From Marinobacter arenosus (GTDB lineage: Bacteria; Pseudomonadota; Gammaproteobacteria; Pseudomonadales; Oleiphilaceae): a stretch of 64,000 nt of DNA. Made by a program: the position numbers and the translations under genes. Below the pieces are notes generated by a model. That model was not told the origin of the DNA, did not search any database, and worked only from the letters and a program-made list of their open reading frames with translations. Shown in pieces: positions 44,836 to 54,803 of the stretch (position 1 is its first letter; every line of letters begins with the position of its first letter). The stretch covers positions 1,860,001 to 1,924,000 of the forward strand of contig NZ_JAHVAO010000001.1 of the NCBI RefSeq assembly GCF_019264345.1, in the 5' to 3' direction.

Positions 44836-45888
44836 TCAGCCCCGGGACAGCAAGTCCCGCATGTCACTGATGGCCGCGTTCGCCCGCGACAGATAGGCCG
44901 CCATGGTCAGTGAGTGGTTGGCCAACACCCCGAAACCGCTGCCGTTGAGCACCACCGGGCTCCACATCGAACCCTGGGCGCCTTCAAGCTCGATAATGAC
45001 CTGCTTTACGCTGGCCATGGCATTCTTGTCCTGCAGCACCTTGCGGAAGTCCACTTCGATGGCGCGAAAGATGTGCAGCAGGGCCCAGGCGCTGCCGCGG
45101 GCCTCGTAGAAAACGTCGTCGATCTTGGTCCACGGCGTTTTGACATCAATTGAGCCGGTTTCCTCGTCCAGCGGATCGTCCTGGTTGACGTTGGCGACCG
45201 CATCAGACACCGACGCCTTGCCAACACTCTCCCCGAGGGTCCGTGACAGACTGCCCAGGCGGGTTTCCAGATCCGCCAGCCAGTTGCTCAGGTTATCGGC
45301 ACGGGCAAAGAACTGGGCGTCGGCCTGCTCCGGATCCGACAGGCGATTGAGGTATCGCTTCAGCGCCTGAATGCCGCGACGATACTCGGCCTCTGTCGAG
45401 GGGATTGCCCAGCTGTTGCTGTCAAAATGAAACTGGGGCTCGGCGATGGTCAGGTCCCGATCCTCGGCGGATTGACTCTGGGACCGGCTGATATCCTTGC
45501 GCAAAGCACGGGACAGGTCCCGCAACTGCACCAGTACGCCGTACTCCCAGTTCGGCATGTTGTCCAGCCAGAGGCCCGGCGGGAAGATATCGTTGGAAAT
45601 GTAGCCACCCGGCTTGTCCAGCAGGGTCTCGGCAATGCGAATGGTGGTCACCGTGGTAGCAAAGCCGGTAATCGGTTCCCGTTGCATGCTATTGGCCACG
45701 GAGCGCGTGTGCTCCCGAACCGAGAAGGCTTCCGGCTCGCTACTCCAGTACATGCCAAGGACGATGGTCACCAGCAGGTACACCACCAACACGACCAGAA
45801 TGAACTTGCCAATCATTCCGCTGCCGCCGGCATAATCCTGAACGTCGTCTTTCTTGTCCCTGAAGTACTGTCTGAGTTTGCCTGGCAT
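44836..45888 (-). CDS. DUF2333 family membrane-anchored protein
   Basis: A 350-residue protein with one N-terminal transmembrane helix (FILVVLVVYLLVTIVLGMYW, near 29-48) and a periplasmic, mostly helical domain. GYISNDIFPPGLWLDNMPNWEYGVLVQLRDLSRALR and DDVFYEARGSAWALLHIFRAIEVDF are the conserved core of DUF2333. Function unknown. It follows the LapD-like gene on the same strand, 21 bases apart, so the two may form an operon. Confidence 0.87.
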   Translation of the reverse strand: MPGKLRQYFRDKKDDVQDYAGGSGMIGKFILVVLVVYLLVTIVLGMYWSSEPEAFSVREHTRSVANSMQREPITGFATTVTTIRIAETLLDKPGGYISNDIFPPGLWLDNMPNWEYGVLVQLRDLSRALRKDISRSQSQSAEDRDLTIAEPQFHFDSNSWAIPSTEAEYRRGIQALKRYLNRLSDPEQADAQFFARADNLSNWLADLETRLGSLSRTLGESVGKASVSDAVANVNQDDPLDEETGSIDVKTPWTKIDDVFYEARGSAWALLHIFRAIEVDFRKVLQDKNAMASVKQVIIELEGAQGSMWSPVVLNGSGFGVLANHSLTMAAYLSRANAAISDMRDLLSRG

Positions 45889-45909
45889 AGACTGTTATTC
45901 CCCTGTCGG

Positions 45910-47895
45910 TTAATGGTCAGCAGCAAATGGTCGACCAAGATGGTACCCCATGGCCCCGTCGATACCCAGTTTGGACACAACTGAATACTCCGCCGACGTT
46001 TCCACGCCGGTGGCGAATACCTTGACGCCCCGACTGTGTGCAATGGACACCACGGATTCCAGATAGAAACGGTTGTCGTCGTGAGTGTCTATATCGTGAA
46101 TGAATGAGTTATCAATACGCAATGCCTGGACGCTCAGATTCCTGAGGTAGCTGAAAGGCACCCCACCAACACCGAAACGATCCACCAACACGGGCACTCC
46201 GAGGCGAAACAGCGCCCGCACCAGGAGTCCCACCGCAGTCCGATGATGGTGAATGGTGTGCTCGGAAATACCGATCCAGAGGTTGGCAGCTCGCGCGCCA
46301 GCCTCCTCCAGCATGGCCAGTATTTCCTTGCGGAAGGCCTCACTGGCCACAGACGCACTGCTCAGCGACACGGCCAGGGGCTCATCCGGCCGTTCAGCCA
46401 GTCGCATCAAGACCCGCTGAATCAACAATCGATCGATGTCCGAGATCAGGCCAAACCGCTCGGCCATGGGGATAAACGCACCGGCCTTGAGCGGCCCCTC
46501 GGGACCGTCGATGCGGGAAAACACCTGATGATAGACCGGCTGTGACTGTTGCTCACTGACCATCGGCTGCAACCAGAGCGTCAGGTTCTGCTCCCGGATC
46601 GCCTGACTGATGATCACCCGCCAGGTTTCCAGGTTGTGATGCCCCTCCTTCTCCGGCTCGGCACGATGACACCCGGTCTCCTCATCGGCCTGCGCCAACC
46701 GCAAAGCCTCGTCGGCCGCCGCCAGCAACTCGCGAATACCACGGCCCTCGCCGGTTGGTGCTACGCCGGCATGCACGGCCGTTTCCAGTGGCGCCGCAAG
46801 ATCGGCGTAGACGCTGTCCAGCTCGATCACCAGGTCGTGACACCAGATGCCGGCATCCGCAGGCATCGCACCCGGCACGAAGATGGAAAACTCGGCACCG
46901 TTGCGGCGTCCGGCAAAGGAACCCACGTGCGCGGATACGAACCCGTTGATCACCACCGCAGCCCGCAGCAGCAGCCGGTCAGCCTCGCTACGACCGTAGG
47001 TCTGGTTATAAGTGGCAAAACCCCACAACTGGACCAGTATCAGAACCCCGGGTGCGGCCTTTTCCTCCGACTCCACCTCCACCTTCAGGCGCTGATCGAA
47101 GGCGCTGCGACTCGCCAGCCCGGTTACCGGATCCTCGTTATTCACACGTCGCAGGTGCTGAATCAGCTTCGCCTGTCCTTCGAACAGCTGGCCCAGGTCG
47201 TCCGCCATCTGATTCATGGCAGCGGTGACCTGATTGACTTCCCGGGTGGATTTGACGGTGACCCGCTGCCGGAAATTCCGGTTCCCAAGGGCCTGAGCCT
47301 GTCGTTCCAGGGCTCGCAGGGGCCGAAGGGTGCGTTTGAGCAGCAGGAACAGCGCGAACAGACCCACCCCGCCGATGATGGCCGTACTGGCAATCAGGCC
47401 GATGGTGATCCGCCACAGGTCCGTGTACGCCCGGCCCGGATTACTCACCACCTGCACCTTGCCCAACCGGCTCCAGCCCCGAACGACCTCGGCTTCCGCC
47501 ACCGTCAGTTCAAGATCCGCAAACGCGCGAAACCAGGCCGGCACCGTGCTGTCAGACAACGTCATCTCCCGACCGGCCACCTCACGCCCCTGATGATCGA
47601 GGTAACGCACCGACAGATAGCGTCCGCTGTCGAACACGGCATCGATCAACGACGCCGAGGCCACCGGATCCCGGGCATCAATGGCGTTGGAGAGGGACAG
47701 TCCCACTGCGGTGGCGCCGTCCCTGGCATGGCCGGCCAGTTGCTCCGACACGTAATCGCGGAAATAGCCGTAGCTGGTGACAAACCCGACAGCAAGGACA
47801 AGGACCAGCAGCGATCCGGTAAACAGCAGCAGAATCGTCCGCAGTGTGGCTGCGCCAGACTGGGGTCGATCAATGCAGGTGTGCTTCCGGGCCAT
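45910..47895 (-). CDS. LapD-like c-di-GMP receptor with degenerate GGDEF and EAL domains
   Basis: About 661 residues: transmembrane helix (about 18-40), a periplasmic LapD/MoxY-type sensor domain (YLDHQGREVAGR), second helix (about 172-192), a HAMP domain, then GGDEF and EAL domains. The GGDEF site reads RRNGAEF, so it should not make c-di-GMP. The EAL site reads QVFSRI in place of E-A/V-L, so it should not cleave it. This is the LapD pattern of an inside-out c-di-GMP receptor. No LapG protease gene is adjacent. I chose ATG 47895 (MARKHTC). It diverges from a diguanylate cyclase gene. Confidence 0.82.
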   Translation of the reverse strand: MARKHTCIDRPQSGAATLRTILLLFTGSLLVLVLAVGFVTSYGYFRDYVSEQLAGHARDGATAVGLSLSNAIDARDPVASASLIDAVFDSGRYLSVRYLDHQGREVAGREMTLSDSTVPAWFRAFADLELTVAEAEVVRGWSRLGKVQVVSNPGRAYTDLWRITIGLIASTAIIGGVGLFALFLLLKRTLRPLRALERQAQALGNRNFRQRVTVKSTREVNQVTAAMNQMADDLGQLFEGQAKLIQHLRRVNNEDPVTGLASRSAFDQRLKVEVESEEKAAPGVLILVQLWGFATYNQTYGRSEADRLLLRAAVVINGFVSAHVGSFAGRRNGAEFSIFVPGAMPADAGIWCHDLVIELDSVYADLAAPLETAVHAGVAPTGEGRGIRELLAAADEALRLAQADEETGCHRAEPEKEGHHNLETWRVIISQAIREQNLTLWLQPMVSEQQSQPVYHQVFSRIDGPEGPLKAGAFIPMAERFGLISDIDRLLIQRVLMRLAERPDEPLAVSLSSASVASEAFRKEILAMLEEAGARAANLWIGISEHTIHHHRTAVGLLVRALFRLGVPVLVDRFGVGGVPFSYLRNLSVQALRIDNSFIHDIDTHDDNRFYLESVVSIAHSRGVKVFATGVETSAEYSVVSKLGIDGAMGYHLGRPFAADH

Positions 47896-48091
47896 GGAAG
47901 GTTTCTCCGATTGACTGTGCGCCAGCCGGTCGGTGGATTGTGACTTGCACCGCAGAGTTGACAAACATTTACATGGAGCAACCTACGCCGACAACACTAA
48001 ACACTATAGACTCTGGTTCAGGACTAAGGTGGAAAAATCGTCCAGACCGGGACGGGCGACCAATAATGCGAAAGAGACAGGCCAGAACACC

Positions 48092-49705
48092 ATGAACGAC
48101 GAAAGCCAGAAAGAAAAACTCAGGCAGCATTTCGCGCGACGTGTGACAACCCAGGCCCGGGTTGTTCTGGACACCTGGCAGAAAATCCATGAGGACAGGG
48201 GTCTTTCCAGCGCGCACCATGGTGAGTTCACCGCCGCCACCGACAAGCTGGTGCGTTACGCGCAGCGGTTTGAAATGGCCGGCCATGCCGACGCCGGCAA
48301 GAAGATCCTCGACTTGCTGGCGGAATGGCCAGCGGAGGCGCCCCTGGACGACGGCCTCGAGCGAAAGATTCAGGATGCGATCGAAGCGTTGTCCCGCAGC
48401 ACCCTCCGGCGCACCGATCTCGACAGCTCCGAGGCGCCGCACCAGTTCCGGCGCACCCCGGTCTACATTGCCCTGGCGAACCCGGAAATGGCCAGCCGGC
48501 TGATCCGCCAGCTGGAATTTTTCGGCTTCCGGGCGTCCGCCTTCAACTCGGCCGAGGAACTGATTGAGGCCTGCGCCCTGCACAAACCCGAAACCATCCT
48601 CATGGATGTCAATTTCGGCGGCGCGGACAATGCCGGCCTTACCACCATCGAGCAGCTGCAGGAACGCCACGACACGCCCATCCCGATCATTTTCATGAGC
48701 GACGAGGATGGCACCATCGAGACCCGCCTGCGGGCCTCACGGTGCGGTGGCGAGGAATTTTTCTATCCGGCAGTCGATCCGGGCCAGCTGATTGAAAAGA
48801 TCGAGACCTACACCCACGGCAACACGGTTGAACCCTACAAGGTGCTGGTCCTGGACGATTCCCGGGCCCAGGCCAAGTACATGGAAACGGTGCTCAAGAA
48901 GGCCGGCATGACCGCCCACATCATCACCGATCCCATGCAGATCATTCACGCGCTCGAGGAGTTCTCCCCCGAGATCATCATCCTCGACATGTACATGCCC
49001 GGCTGCACCGGCATGGAGATCGCCCGGGTAATCCGCCAGCAGGACCGCTTCCACAGTGTGCCCATCATTTACCTCTCCGCCGAAGAGGATGTGACCAAAC
49101 AGCTGCACGCCATGAGCCTCGGTGGTGACGACTTCCTGACCAAGCCCATCGACCCCAAGCACCTCGTGGCCACCATCCACAACCGGGGGCGTCGGGCCCG
49201 CTCGCTGCTGGCGCTGATGATCCGTGACAGCCTGACCGGGCTTTACAATCACACCCACACACTGCACCTGCTGGATCAGGAGATTGTCCGGGCGAGACAG
49301 AAAGACCAGCCGCTGAGTTTTGCGATGATCGACATCGATTACTTCAAGAAGGTGAACGACACTTTTGGTCACCCGATTGGCGACCGGGTGTTGAGGAGTC
49401 TGTCGATGTTCCTGAAGCAGCGGCTGCGCAAGACCGACCACATCGGGCGCTATGGTGGCGAGGAATTCGCCATCATTCTCCCCAACACACGCCCCAGCGA
49501 TGCCCGCAATGTCCTGAACGAGATTCGCGAGCGGTTCTGCGAACTCCACCAACCGGCGGGCGACCGGGAGTTCAACGTCACTTTCAGCTGCGGCGTTGCC
49601 GCCTGGCAGGGCGAATCGTCGCAGGCGCTCTGCGAGCGAGCTGATCGCGCGCTGTACGATTCCAAGAATGCCGGCCGGAACTGCGTCACCAGCGCCTCCG
49701 AGTAG
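48092..49705 (+). CDS. diguanylate cyclase with two receiver domains
   Basis: A 537-residue cytoplasmic protein. An N-terminal helical segment (about 1-110) is followed by a degenerate receiver (about 124-240, missing the acidic pair at IALANPE), an intact receiver (about 250-368, VLVLDDSR, IIILDMYMPG, FLTKPID) and a GGDEF domain with GGEEF near residue 455 and an RxxD-type inhibitory site (RKTD) just before. It should make c-di-GMP under phosphorylation control; no partner kinase is encoded nearby. The 196-bp divergent region separates it from the LapD-like gene, suggesting the two act together. Confidence 0.87.
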   Translation: MNDESQKEKLRQHFARRVTTQARVVLDTWQKIHEDRGLSSAHHGEFTAATDKLVRYAQRFEMAGHADAGKKILDLLAEWPAEAPLDDGLERKIQDAIEALSRSTLRRTDLDSSEAPHQFRRTPVYIALANPEMASRLIRQLEFFGFRASAFNSAEELIEACALHKPETILMDVNFGGADNAGLTTIEQLQERHDTPIPIIFMSDEDGTIETRLRASRCGGEEFFYPAVDPGQLIEKIETYTHGNTVEPYKVLVLDDSRAQAKYMETVLKKAGMTAHIITDPMQIIHALEEFSPEIIILDMYMPGCTGMEIARVIRQQDRFHSVPIIYLSAEEDVTKQLHAMSLGGDDFLTKPIDPKHLVATIHNRGRRARSLLALMIRDSLTGLYNHTHTLHLLDQEIVRARQKDQPLSFAMIDIDYFKKVNDTFGHPIGDRVLRSLSMFLKQRLRKTDHIGRYGGEEFAIILPNTRPSDARNVLNEIRERFCELHQPAGDREFNVTFSCGVAAWQGESSQALCERADRALYDSKNAGRNCVTSASE

Positions 49706-50003
49706 CCCCATCCAAACGGCACTGCCCGTCCAAAAATCGGCTGCCCCAGCGGGGCAGGCCGCCCGGTTCGCCCTGAACGGTATGAAACCAACGTCTTATA
49801 GCGTTTGCCCCCACTGTTGACGACAATGATTGTCATCAGCGGAAAGCGTCCTTTTCGATGCAGTAGCCGTCTTTTTACGACCAATGGACAACACGAATGA
49901 TTGTCAAAAAGTGTTGATCTGATTGAAACAAGCACGCACCATTATGTGAACGTGCTGTTATTTTCGGCGATCCTGTTAAAAAGACAAAAAGGCAGACTGA
50001 ACC
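49706..50003. other. gene-free region with Fur-like palindrome and hairpin
   Basis: This 298-bp gap between the cyclase gene and aroQ contains the near-palindrome TGACGACAATGATTGTCATCA (49818-49838, GACAAT-G-ATTGTC core), a second partial copy AATGATTGTCA at 49896-49906, and a hairpin AGCACG/CGTGCT (49930-49955) followed by GTTATTTT. The palindrome resembles a Fur 7-1-7 box with substitutions. No open frame with a convincing start was seen. Confidence 0.4.
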
Positions 50004-50444
50004 ATGTCGACAATTCTCGTGCTCCATGGCCCGAACCTGAACATGCTCGGAACGCGCGAGCCTGAGGTCTACGGGTACGAGACTCTGGCCGACATCGACG
50101 ACCGGCTCCGGCAGACCGCGGCGGAAAAAGGGCACCACTTGCTGCACCTGCAATCCAACGCCGAGTACGAGCTGATCGAGCGGGTTCACGAAGCCAGGGC
50201 GGAGGGCGTGGATTACCTCATCATCAATCCGGCGGCCTTCACGCACACCAGCATTGCGCTTAGGGATGCCGTACTGGCGTCCGGGATCCCCTTCATCGAG
50301 GTGCATCTTTCCAATGTCCATGCGCGGGAGCCCTTCCGCCATCATTCGTATTTTTCCGATATCGCCGAGGGCGTTATCTGTGGGCTGGGTAGCCAGGGGT
50401 ACGACCTCGCTCTCCGGGCGGCCCTGCAACGCATTCACCGATAG
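50004..50444 (+). CDS. aroQ: type II 3-dehydroquinate dehydratase
   Basis: A 146-residue enzyme of the shikimate pathway removing water from 3-dehydroquinate. [19 protein letters not shown] (with the active-site Tyr), [34 protein letters not shown] and the catalytic His there are diagnostic. It precedes accB by 27 bases, the standard aroQ-accB-accC order. Confidence 0.97.
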   Translation: MSTILVLHGPNLNMLGTREPEVYGYETLADIDDRLRQTAAEKGHHLLHLQSNAEYELIERVHEARAEGVDYLIINPAAFTHTSIALRDAVLASGIPFIEVHLSNVHAREPFRHHSYFSDIAEGVICGLGSQGYDLALRAALQRIHR

Positions 50445-50471
50445 ACCAGACATAACGGGACTGGATTAACT

Positions 50472-50933
50472 ATGGATATTCGCAAGATCAAGAAACTTAT
50501 CGAGCTGCTCGAGGAATCCGATGTCGAGGAGCTGGAGATTCATGAAGGTGATGACTCGGTGCGCATTTCCCGGCGCCGCGAACAGGTCGCCGGCACCCAG
50601 TACGTGAGTCACTACCCGGCCCCGGCGCCGCAGTCTGCGCCGGCCCAGGAAGCCCACTCTGCTCCATCAAAGGAAGAGTCTGCACCGGCCGCGCCAAGCG
50701 GACATTCCGTGAAATCCCCGATGGTCGGCACCTTCTACCGCTCGCCGTCTCCCACTGCCAAGGCATTTGTGGAAGTCGGTCAGTCAGTGAAAGCCGGTGA
50801 CGTTGTCTGCATCGTGGAAGCGATGAAGATGATGAACCAGATCGAGGCCGACAAGGACGGCACCGTCACTGAAATTCTGGTCGAAAACGGCCAGCCGGTG
50901 GAGTTTGATCAGCCTCTGATCGTCATTTCCTGA
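50472..50933 (+). CDS. accB: acetyl-CoA carboxylase biotin carboxyl carrier protein
   Basis: A 153-residue carrier of biotin in fatty acid synthesis. A charged N-terminal segment ([31 protein letters not shown]), an Ala/Pro-rich linker and a C-terminal biotinyl domain with the biotinylation motif [12 protein letters not shown] (Lys in AMKM) are seen in order. It is coupled to accC downstream. Confidence 0.97.
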   Translation: MDIRKIKKLIELLEESDVEELEIHEGDDSVRISRRREQVAGTQYVSHYPAPAPQSAPAQEAHSAPSKEESAPAAPSGHSVKSPMVGTFYRSPSPTAKAFVEVGQSVKAGDVVCIVEAMKMMNQIEADKDGTVTEILVENGQPVEFDQPLIVIS

Positions 50934-50957
50934 ACTCGGTGATTGCTACTCATGGCC

Positions 50958-52298
50958 ATGTTAGAAAAAGTTCTGATCGCAAACCGGGGTGAAATTGCCC
51001 TCCGGATCTTGCGCGCCTGCAAGGAGCTGGGCATCAAGACCGTCGCAGTGCATTCCCAGGTCGACCGTGACCTGATGCACGTCCGATTGGCAGACGAATC
51101 CGTCTGCATCGGCCCGAACAGCCCCCTGGACAGCTACCTCAACATTCCGACCATCATCAGCGCCGCCGAAGTGACCGACTCCGTGGGCATTCACCCCGGC
51201 TATGGTTTCCTCGCCGAGAACGCCGATTTCGCCGAGCAGGTGGAGAAAAGCGGCTTTCATTTCATCGGCCCCAGGGCTGAAACCATTCGCCTGATGGGCA
51301 ACAAGGTTTCGGCCATCAACGCCATGATCCGCGCCGGTGTTCCCACCGTGCCTGGCTCCGATGGCCCGCTGACCGATGACGATGAGCGCACCCTGCGCAT
51401 TGCCCGCGAGATCGGTTACCCGGTAATGATCAAGGCCGCCTCCGGTGGCGGTGGTCGCGGCATGCAGGTGGTGCATTCCGAAGCCGCCCTGCTGAAGGGC
51501 GTCCAGATTACCCAGAGTGAAGCCCGGAATGCGTTCGGCGACCCGACCGTGTACCTGGAAAAATTCCTGGAGCGACCGCGTCACGTGGAGGTTCAGGTAC
51601 TCGCCGACATGCATGGCAACTGCATCCATCTGGGCGACCGCGACTGCTCCATGCAACGGCGGAACCAGAAAGTCATCGAGGAGGCTCCGGCTCCGAACGT
51701 GAACCCCGAAGCACGGGCCCGCACGCTCAAGGCCTGCGTCGATGCCTGCAAGGAAATCGGCTACGTGGGCGCCGGCACCTTCGAGTTCCTGTACCAGGAC
51801 GGCGAGTTCTACTTCATCGAAATGAACACCCGTGTTCAGGTGGAGCATCCGGTGTCTGAAATGGTCACCGGCGTGGACATCGTACGCGAGCAGCTGCGCA
51901 TCGCCAGCGGCCTGCCGCTCCAGTACAGCCAGGAGGACATTCGCATCTCCGGCCATGCCATCGAGTGTCGGATCAACGCCGAGGATCCCAAGACGTTCGC
52001 GCCCAGCCCCGGCAAGGTTAAGCATTTCCACGCCCCGGGCGGAAATGGCGTTCGCGTCGATTCCCACCTGTACAGTGGTTACACCGTGCCGCCCTTCTAC
52101 GATTCCCTGGTGGCCAAGCTGATCACCTGGGGCGACGATCGGGAGATCGCCCGCCGGCGCATGAAGAACGCGCTGGACGAGCTGGTGGTCGAGGGCATCA
52201 AGACCAATCAGCCCCTGCATGCAAAACTGGTACGCGATGGTGGCTTCAAACAGGTAGACTTCACCATTCATTACCTTGAAAAACTGATGCGGGACTGA
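50958..52298 (+). CDS. accC: acetyl-CoA carboxylase, biotin carboxylase subunit
   Basis: A 446-residue ATP-grasp enzyme that carboxylates biotin on Acc[22 protein letters not shown] opens it; [13 protein letters not shown] is the ATP glycine loop; [23 protein letters not shown] and [14 protein letters not shown] are the second and third signatures. ATG 50958 matches the usual N-terminus; ATG 50952 two codons earlier is possible, and the ribosome-binding site is weak, consistent with coupling to accB. Confidence 0.97.
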   Translation: MLEKVLIANRGEIALRILRACKELGIKTVAVHSQVDRDLMHVRLADESVCIGPNSPLDSYLNIPTIISAAEVTDSVGIHPGYGFLAENADFAEQVEKSGFHFIGPRAETIRLMGNKVSAINAMIRAGVPTVPGSDGPLTDDDERTLRIAREIGYPVMIKAASGGGGRGMQVVHSEAALLKGVQITQSEARNAFGDPTVYLEKFLERPRHVEVQVLADMHGNCIHLGDRDCSMQRRNQKVIEEAPAPNVNPEARARTLKACVDACKEIGYVGAGTFEFLYQDGEFYFIEMNTRVQVEHPVSEMVTGVDIVREQLRIASGLPLQYSQEDIRISGHAIECRINAEDPKTFAPSPGKVKHFHAPGGNGVRVDSHLYSGYTVPPFYDSLVAKLITWGDDREIARRRMKNALDELVVEGIKTNQPLHAKLVRDGGFKQVDFTIHYLEKLMRD

Positions 52299-52327
52299 CG
52301 TCCTGCATCACCACTGCAGGAACGCCT

Positions 52328-53224
52328 ATGCCCTGGATACAACTTCAGATCCCGGCTGATCCGGACAATGCGGATCAGCTGGAGGATCTGCTCATGGAAA
52401 TGGGCGCCGACGCCGTTTCCATGGAAGACGCCGCCGATCAGCCACTGTACGAACCGGATCCGGGCACAACCCCCTTGTGGAGCCAGACCACCGTCACCGG
52501 GCTGTTTCAGTCTGACCGGGACATCGACCAGCTGTGCGCGGATCTGCGCGATGCCTGGCATCAGGCAACCCAGCAGGCCCTGGCCGACATCGAGGTCACC
52601 CTGGTCGAGGACAAGGACTGGGAACGGGCCTGGATGGACGATTTCCACCCCCTGAAATTCGGCGAGCGTCTCTGGATCGTTCCCAGCTGGCACGCCGCGC
52701 CGGACCCGGACGCCGCCAATCTGATGCTGGATCCGGGCCTGGCTTTCGGCACCGGCACCCACCCGACCACCGCACTGTGCCTGGAATGGCTGGACGGCCA
52801 GGATGTCCGCAACCGCCAGGTGATCGACTATGGCTGCGGGTCGGGCATTCTCGGCCTGGCCGCCCTCCTGCTTGGCGCCGATCACGTGATTGGGGTTGAT
52901 ACCGACCCCCAGGCACTGGAAGCCAGCCGTGAAAATGCCCGGCGCAACGGCGTCGACGACAGCCGCCTCGATCTCTACCTGCCGGCCAACGAACCGGATA
53001 CCAAGGCCGACGTCATGCTGGCCAACATCCTGGCACAACCCCTGATCGGCCTCGCACCGCATCTCGCCGCCCGGACCAAACCTGGCGGGGACCTGGTACT
53101 GTCGGGCATCCTGTCGCACCAGGCACGGGAGGTCATGGCCGCTTACGAGCCCTGGTTCGTGATGGACGAACCGGAACAGCGCGAAGAGTGGATCCGCCTC
53201 ACAGGACGACGCCACGGTGGATGA
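52328..53224 (+). CDS. prmA: ribosomal protein L11 methyltransferase
   Basis: A 298-residue S-adenosylmethionine methyltransferase that trimethylates L11. PWIQLQIPADPDNADQLEDLLMEMGADAVSMEDAAD is the N-terminal recognition domain; DPGLAFGTGTHPTTALCLEWL and VIDYGCGSGILGLAALLLGA form the catalytic domain; LANILAQPL is the NPPY-like post-motif. It follows accC by 29 bases. Confidence 0.96.
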   Translation: MPWIQLQIPADPDNADQLEDLLMEMGADAVSMEDAADQPLYEPDPGTTPLWSQTTVTGLFQSDRDIDQLCADLRDAWHQATQQALADIEVTLVEDKDWERAWMDDFHPLKFGERLWIVPSWHAAPDPDAANLMLDPGLAFGTGTHPTTALCLEWLDGQDVRNRQVIDYGCGSGILGLAALLLGADHVIGVDTDPQALEASRENARRNGVDDSRLDLYLPANEPDTKADVMLANILAQPLIGLAPHLAARTKPGGDLVLSGILSHQAREVMAAYEPWFVMDEPEQREEWIRLTGRRHGG

Positions 53225-53285
53225 CGAACAAGGCCTTAACGACTAAACTCCGCACTCGTAGCCTAGTCGCTTTCAGGAACGACGC

Positions 53286-54578
53286 ATGACCCAGAGCAGC
53301 CTGCAGACCCAATGCCCCAAATGCGAGACCCGGTTCCGGGTCACGGACGAACAGCTTGGTATCGCCAAGGGCAAGGTTCGCTGCGGCAACTGCATGGCGG
53401 TGTTCAACGCCATTGATCACCAGGTGCTGCCACGCACCAGCCAGCCCCAGACGCCGCCCAAACCGGCGTCTGCGGCCCCGGAACCGGGGGCAGGCAGCTC
53501 CGCGTCGAGCGGGTCTTTCGCATCCGAAGAAGACTTTGTCTTCGCCGACAACCCCGAGGAAGACGCCGCTGAGGGCCCGTACGCGGGCAGCAAGATGACG
53601 TTCTCCGATGATGAGCTGAGCGACAGTTTCCGCTCGGTCGATGGCCAGCGTCATTCGGATTTCCACGACACGGATGACGACTCTCCCCACCATGATGTGG
53701 ATGAGAGCTGGGCCGAGGCCATTCTCGAAGACACCGATCAACCGTCATCCGCTCCCGGCAAGGCAGAGGCACCCCGCAAGGCGGAGATGCCTCGACGACC
53801 GGAGCCTCGCCCGGAACCAACCCCCCGACCCGCGTCCCAGCCCTCACCCCGGTCGCCAGAACCGTCACCGGAACCAGGACTGGAACTCGAGATGACGCCG
53901 GACGTTGAGACCGAACCGGTTCGGGCCATGACGGCGAGCAAACCGGGCGACGATTTCTCCGACACCTTTGCCGCCAGCGAACCCGATTTCGGGAGCGACA
54001 GCCGGAACGAACGGCTCGGCGAACCCATGGCGGCCACCATCCCGTTCGACGACCTTCGGCGGGAGCCGGTATCGGTGCGGGGCGGCGGCACCGGCAAGCT
54101 CCGCACCTTTGTCTGGACCCTGGTGGTTCTCGCCCTGATCGGTGTGCTGGTGGCCCAGGTTACCTGGTTCCAGTTCGACCGCCTGTCTGCCATTCCGGAA
54201 CTGCGCCCCTTCTACGAGAGAGGTTGCGAGTTCGCTGGCTGCGAACTGGAGCCACTGATTAATGTCGATGCGATCCAGAGCCGTAAGCTGGTGGTGCGGA
54301 CAGACCCGGAAAACCGGACTCAGCTGGTGGTGGATGCCGTGATCATCAACCGGGCCGCGTTCGAGCAACCTTTCCCGGCCATCGCCCTGACTTTTTCCAA
54401 CCTGAACGGGGATGTGGTCGCCCAGAGCATCTTCACGCCGGACGAATACCTGGCCGGAGACGGACAGAATCTCGACATGATGCCCAAGGATACGCCGGTC
54501 CGGATCGCGATCGATATCCGTGACCCCGGCAAGGATGCGGTGAACTACAATCTCAATTTCCGCCCCTACACGCCCTGA
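53286..54578 (+). CDS. zinc-ribbon and DUF3426 membrane protein
   Basis: A 430-residue protein. An MJ0042-type zinc ribbon (CPKCETRFRV...VRCGNC) at residues 10-40 is followed by a long acidic, Pro/Glu/Ser-rich low-complexity region (about 55-255), one transmembrane helix (FVWTLVVLALIGVLVAQVTWF, near 276-296) and a periplasmic DUF3426 domain (RKLVVRTDPENRTQLVVDAVIINRAAF). The family always lies between prmA and dusB in related bacteria; its role is unknown. Confidence 0.9.
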   Translation: MTQSSLQTQCPKCETRFRVTDEQLGIAKGKVRCGNCMAVFNAIDHQVLPRTSQPQTPPKPASAAPEPGAGSSASSGSFASEEDFVFADNPEEDAAEGPYAGSKMTFSDDELSDSFRSVDGQRHSDFHDTDDDSPHHDVDESWAEAILEDTDQPSSAPGKAEAPRKAEMPRRPEPRPEPTPRPASQPSPRSPEPSPEPGLELEMTPDVETEPVRAMTASKPGDDFSDTFAASEPDFGSDSRNERLGEPMAATIPFDDLRREPVSVRGGGTGKLRTFVWTLVVLALIGVLVAQVTWFQFDRLSAIPELRPFYERGCEFAGCELEPLINVDAIQSRKLVVRTDPENRTQLVVDAVIINRAAFEQPFPAIALTFSNLNGDVVAQSIFTPDEYLAGDGQNLDMMPKDTPVRIAIDIRDPGKDAVNYNLNFRPYTP

Positions 54579-54803
54579 AATGGTAAGCGAGTATTTACTC
54601 GACAGTGAACGCCGACCGCCACCAAACAGAACAAAAGTCAACCAGAAAGCACGAAAAATAATCAGTTTTTTCGTGATCAAGCCCCTTCAATCACGACTCC
54701 CCCGACGGTATCATTAGCGCCCTTCGGATACTGGATCGATTACTTATTGAACAATCGATTGGTACCGACTCTTGCATCACCCGCTGTGACACGGACTCAG
54801 ATC

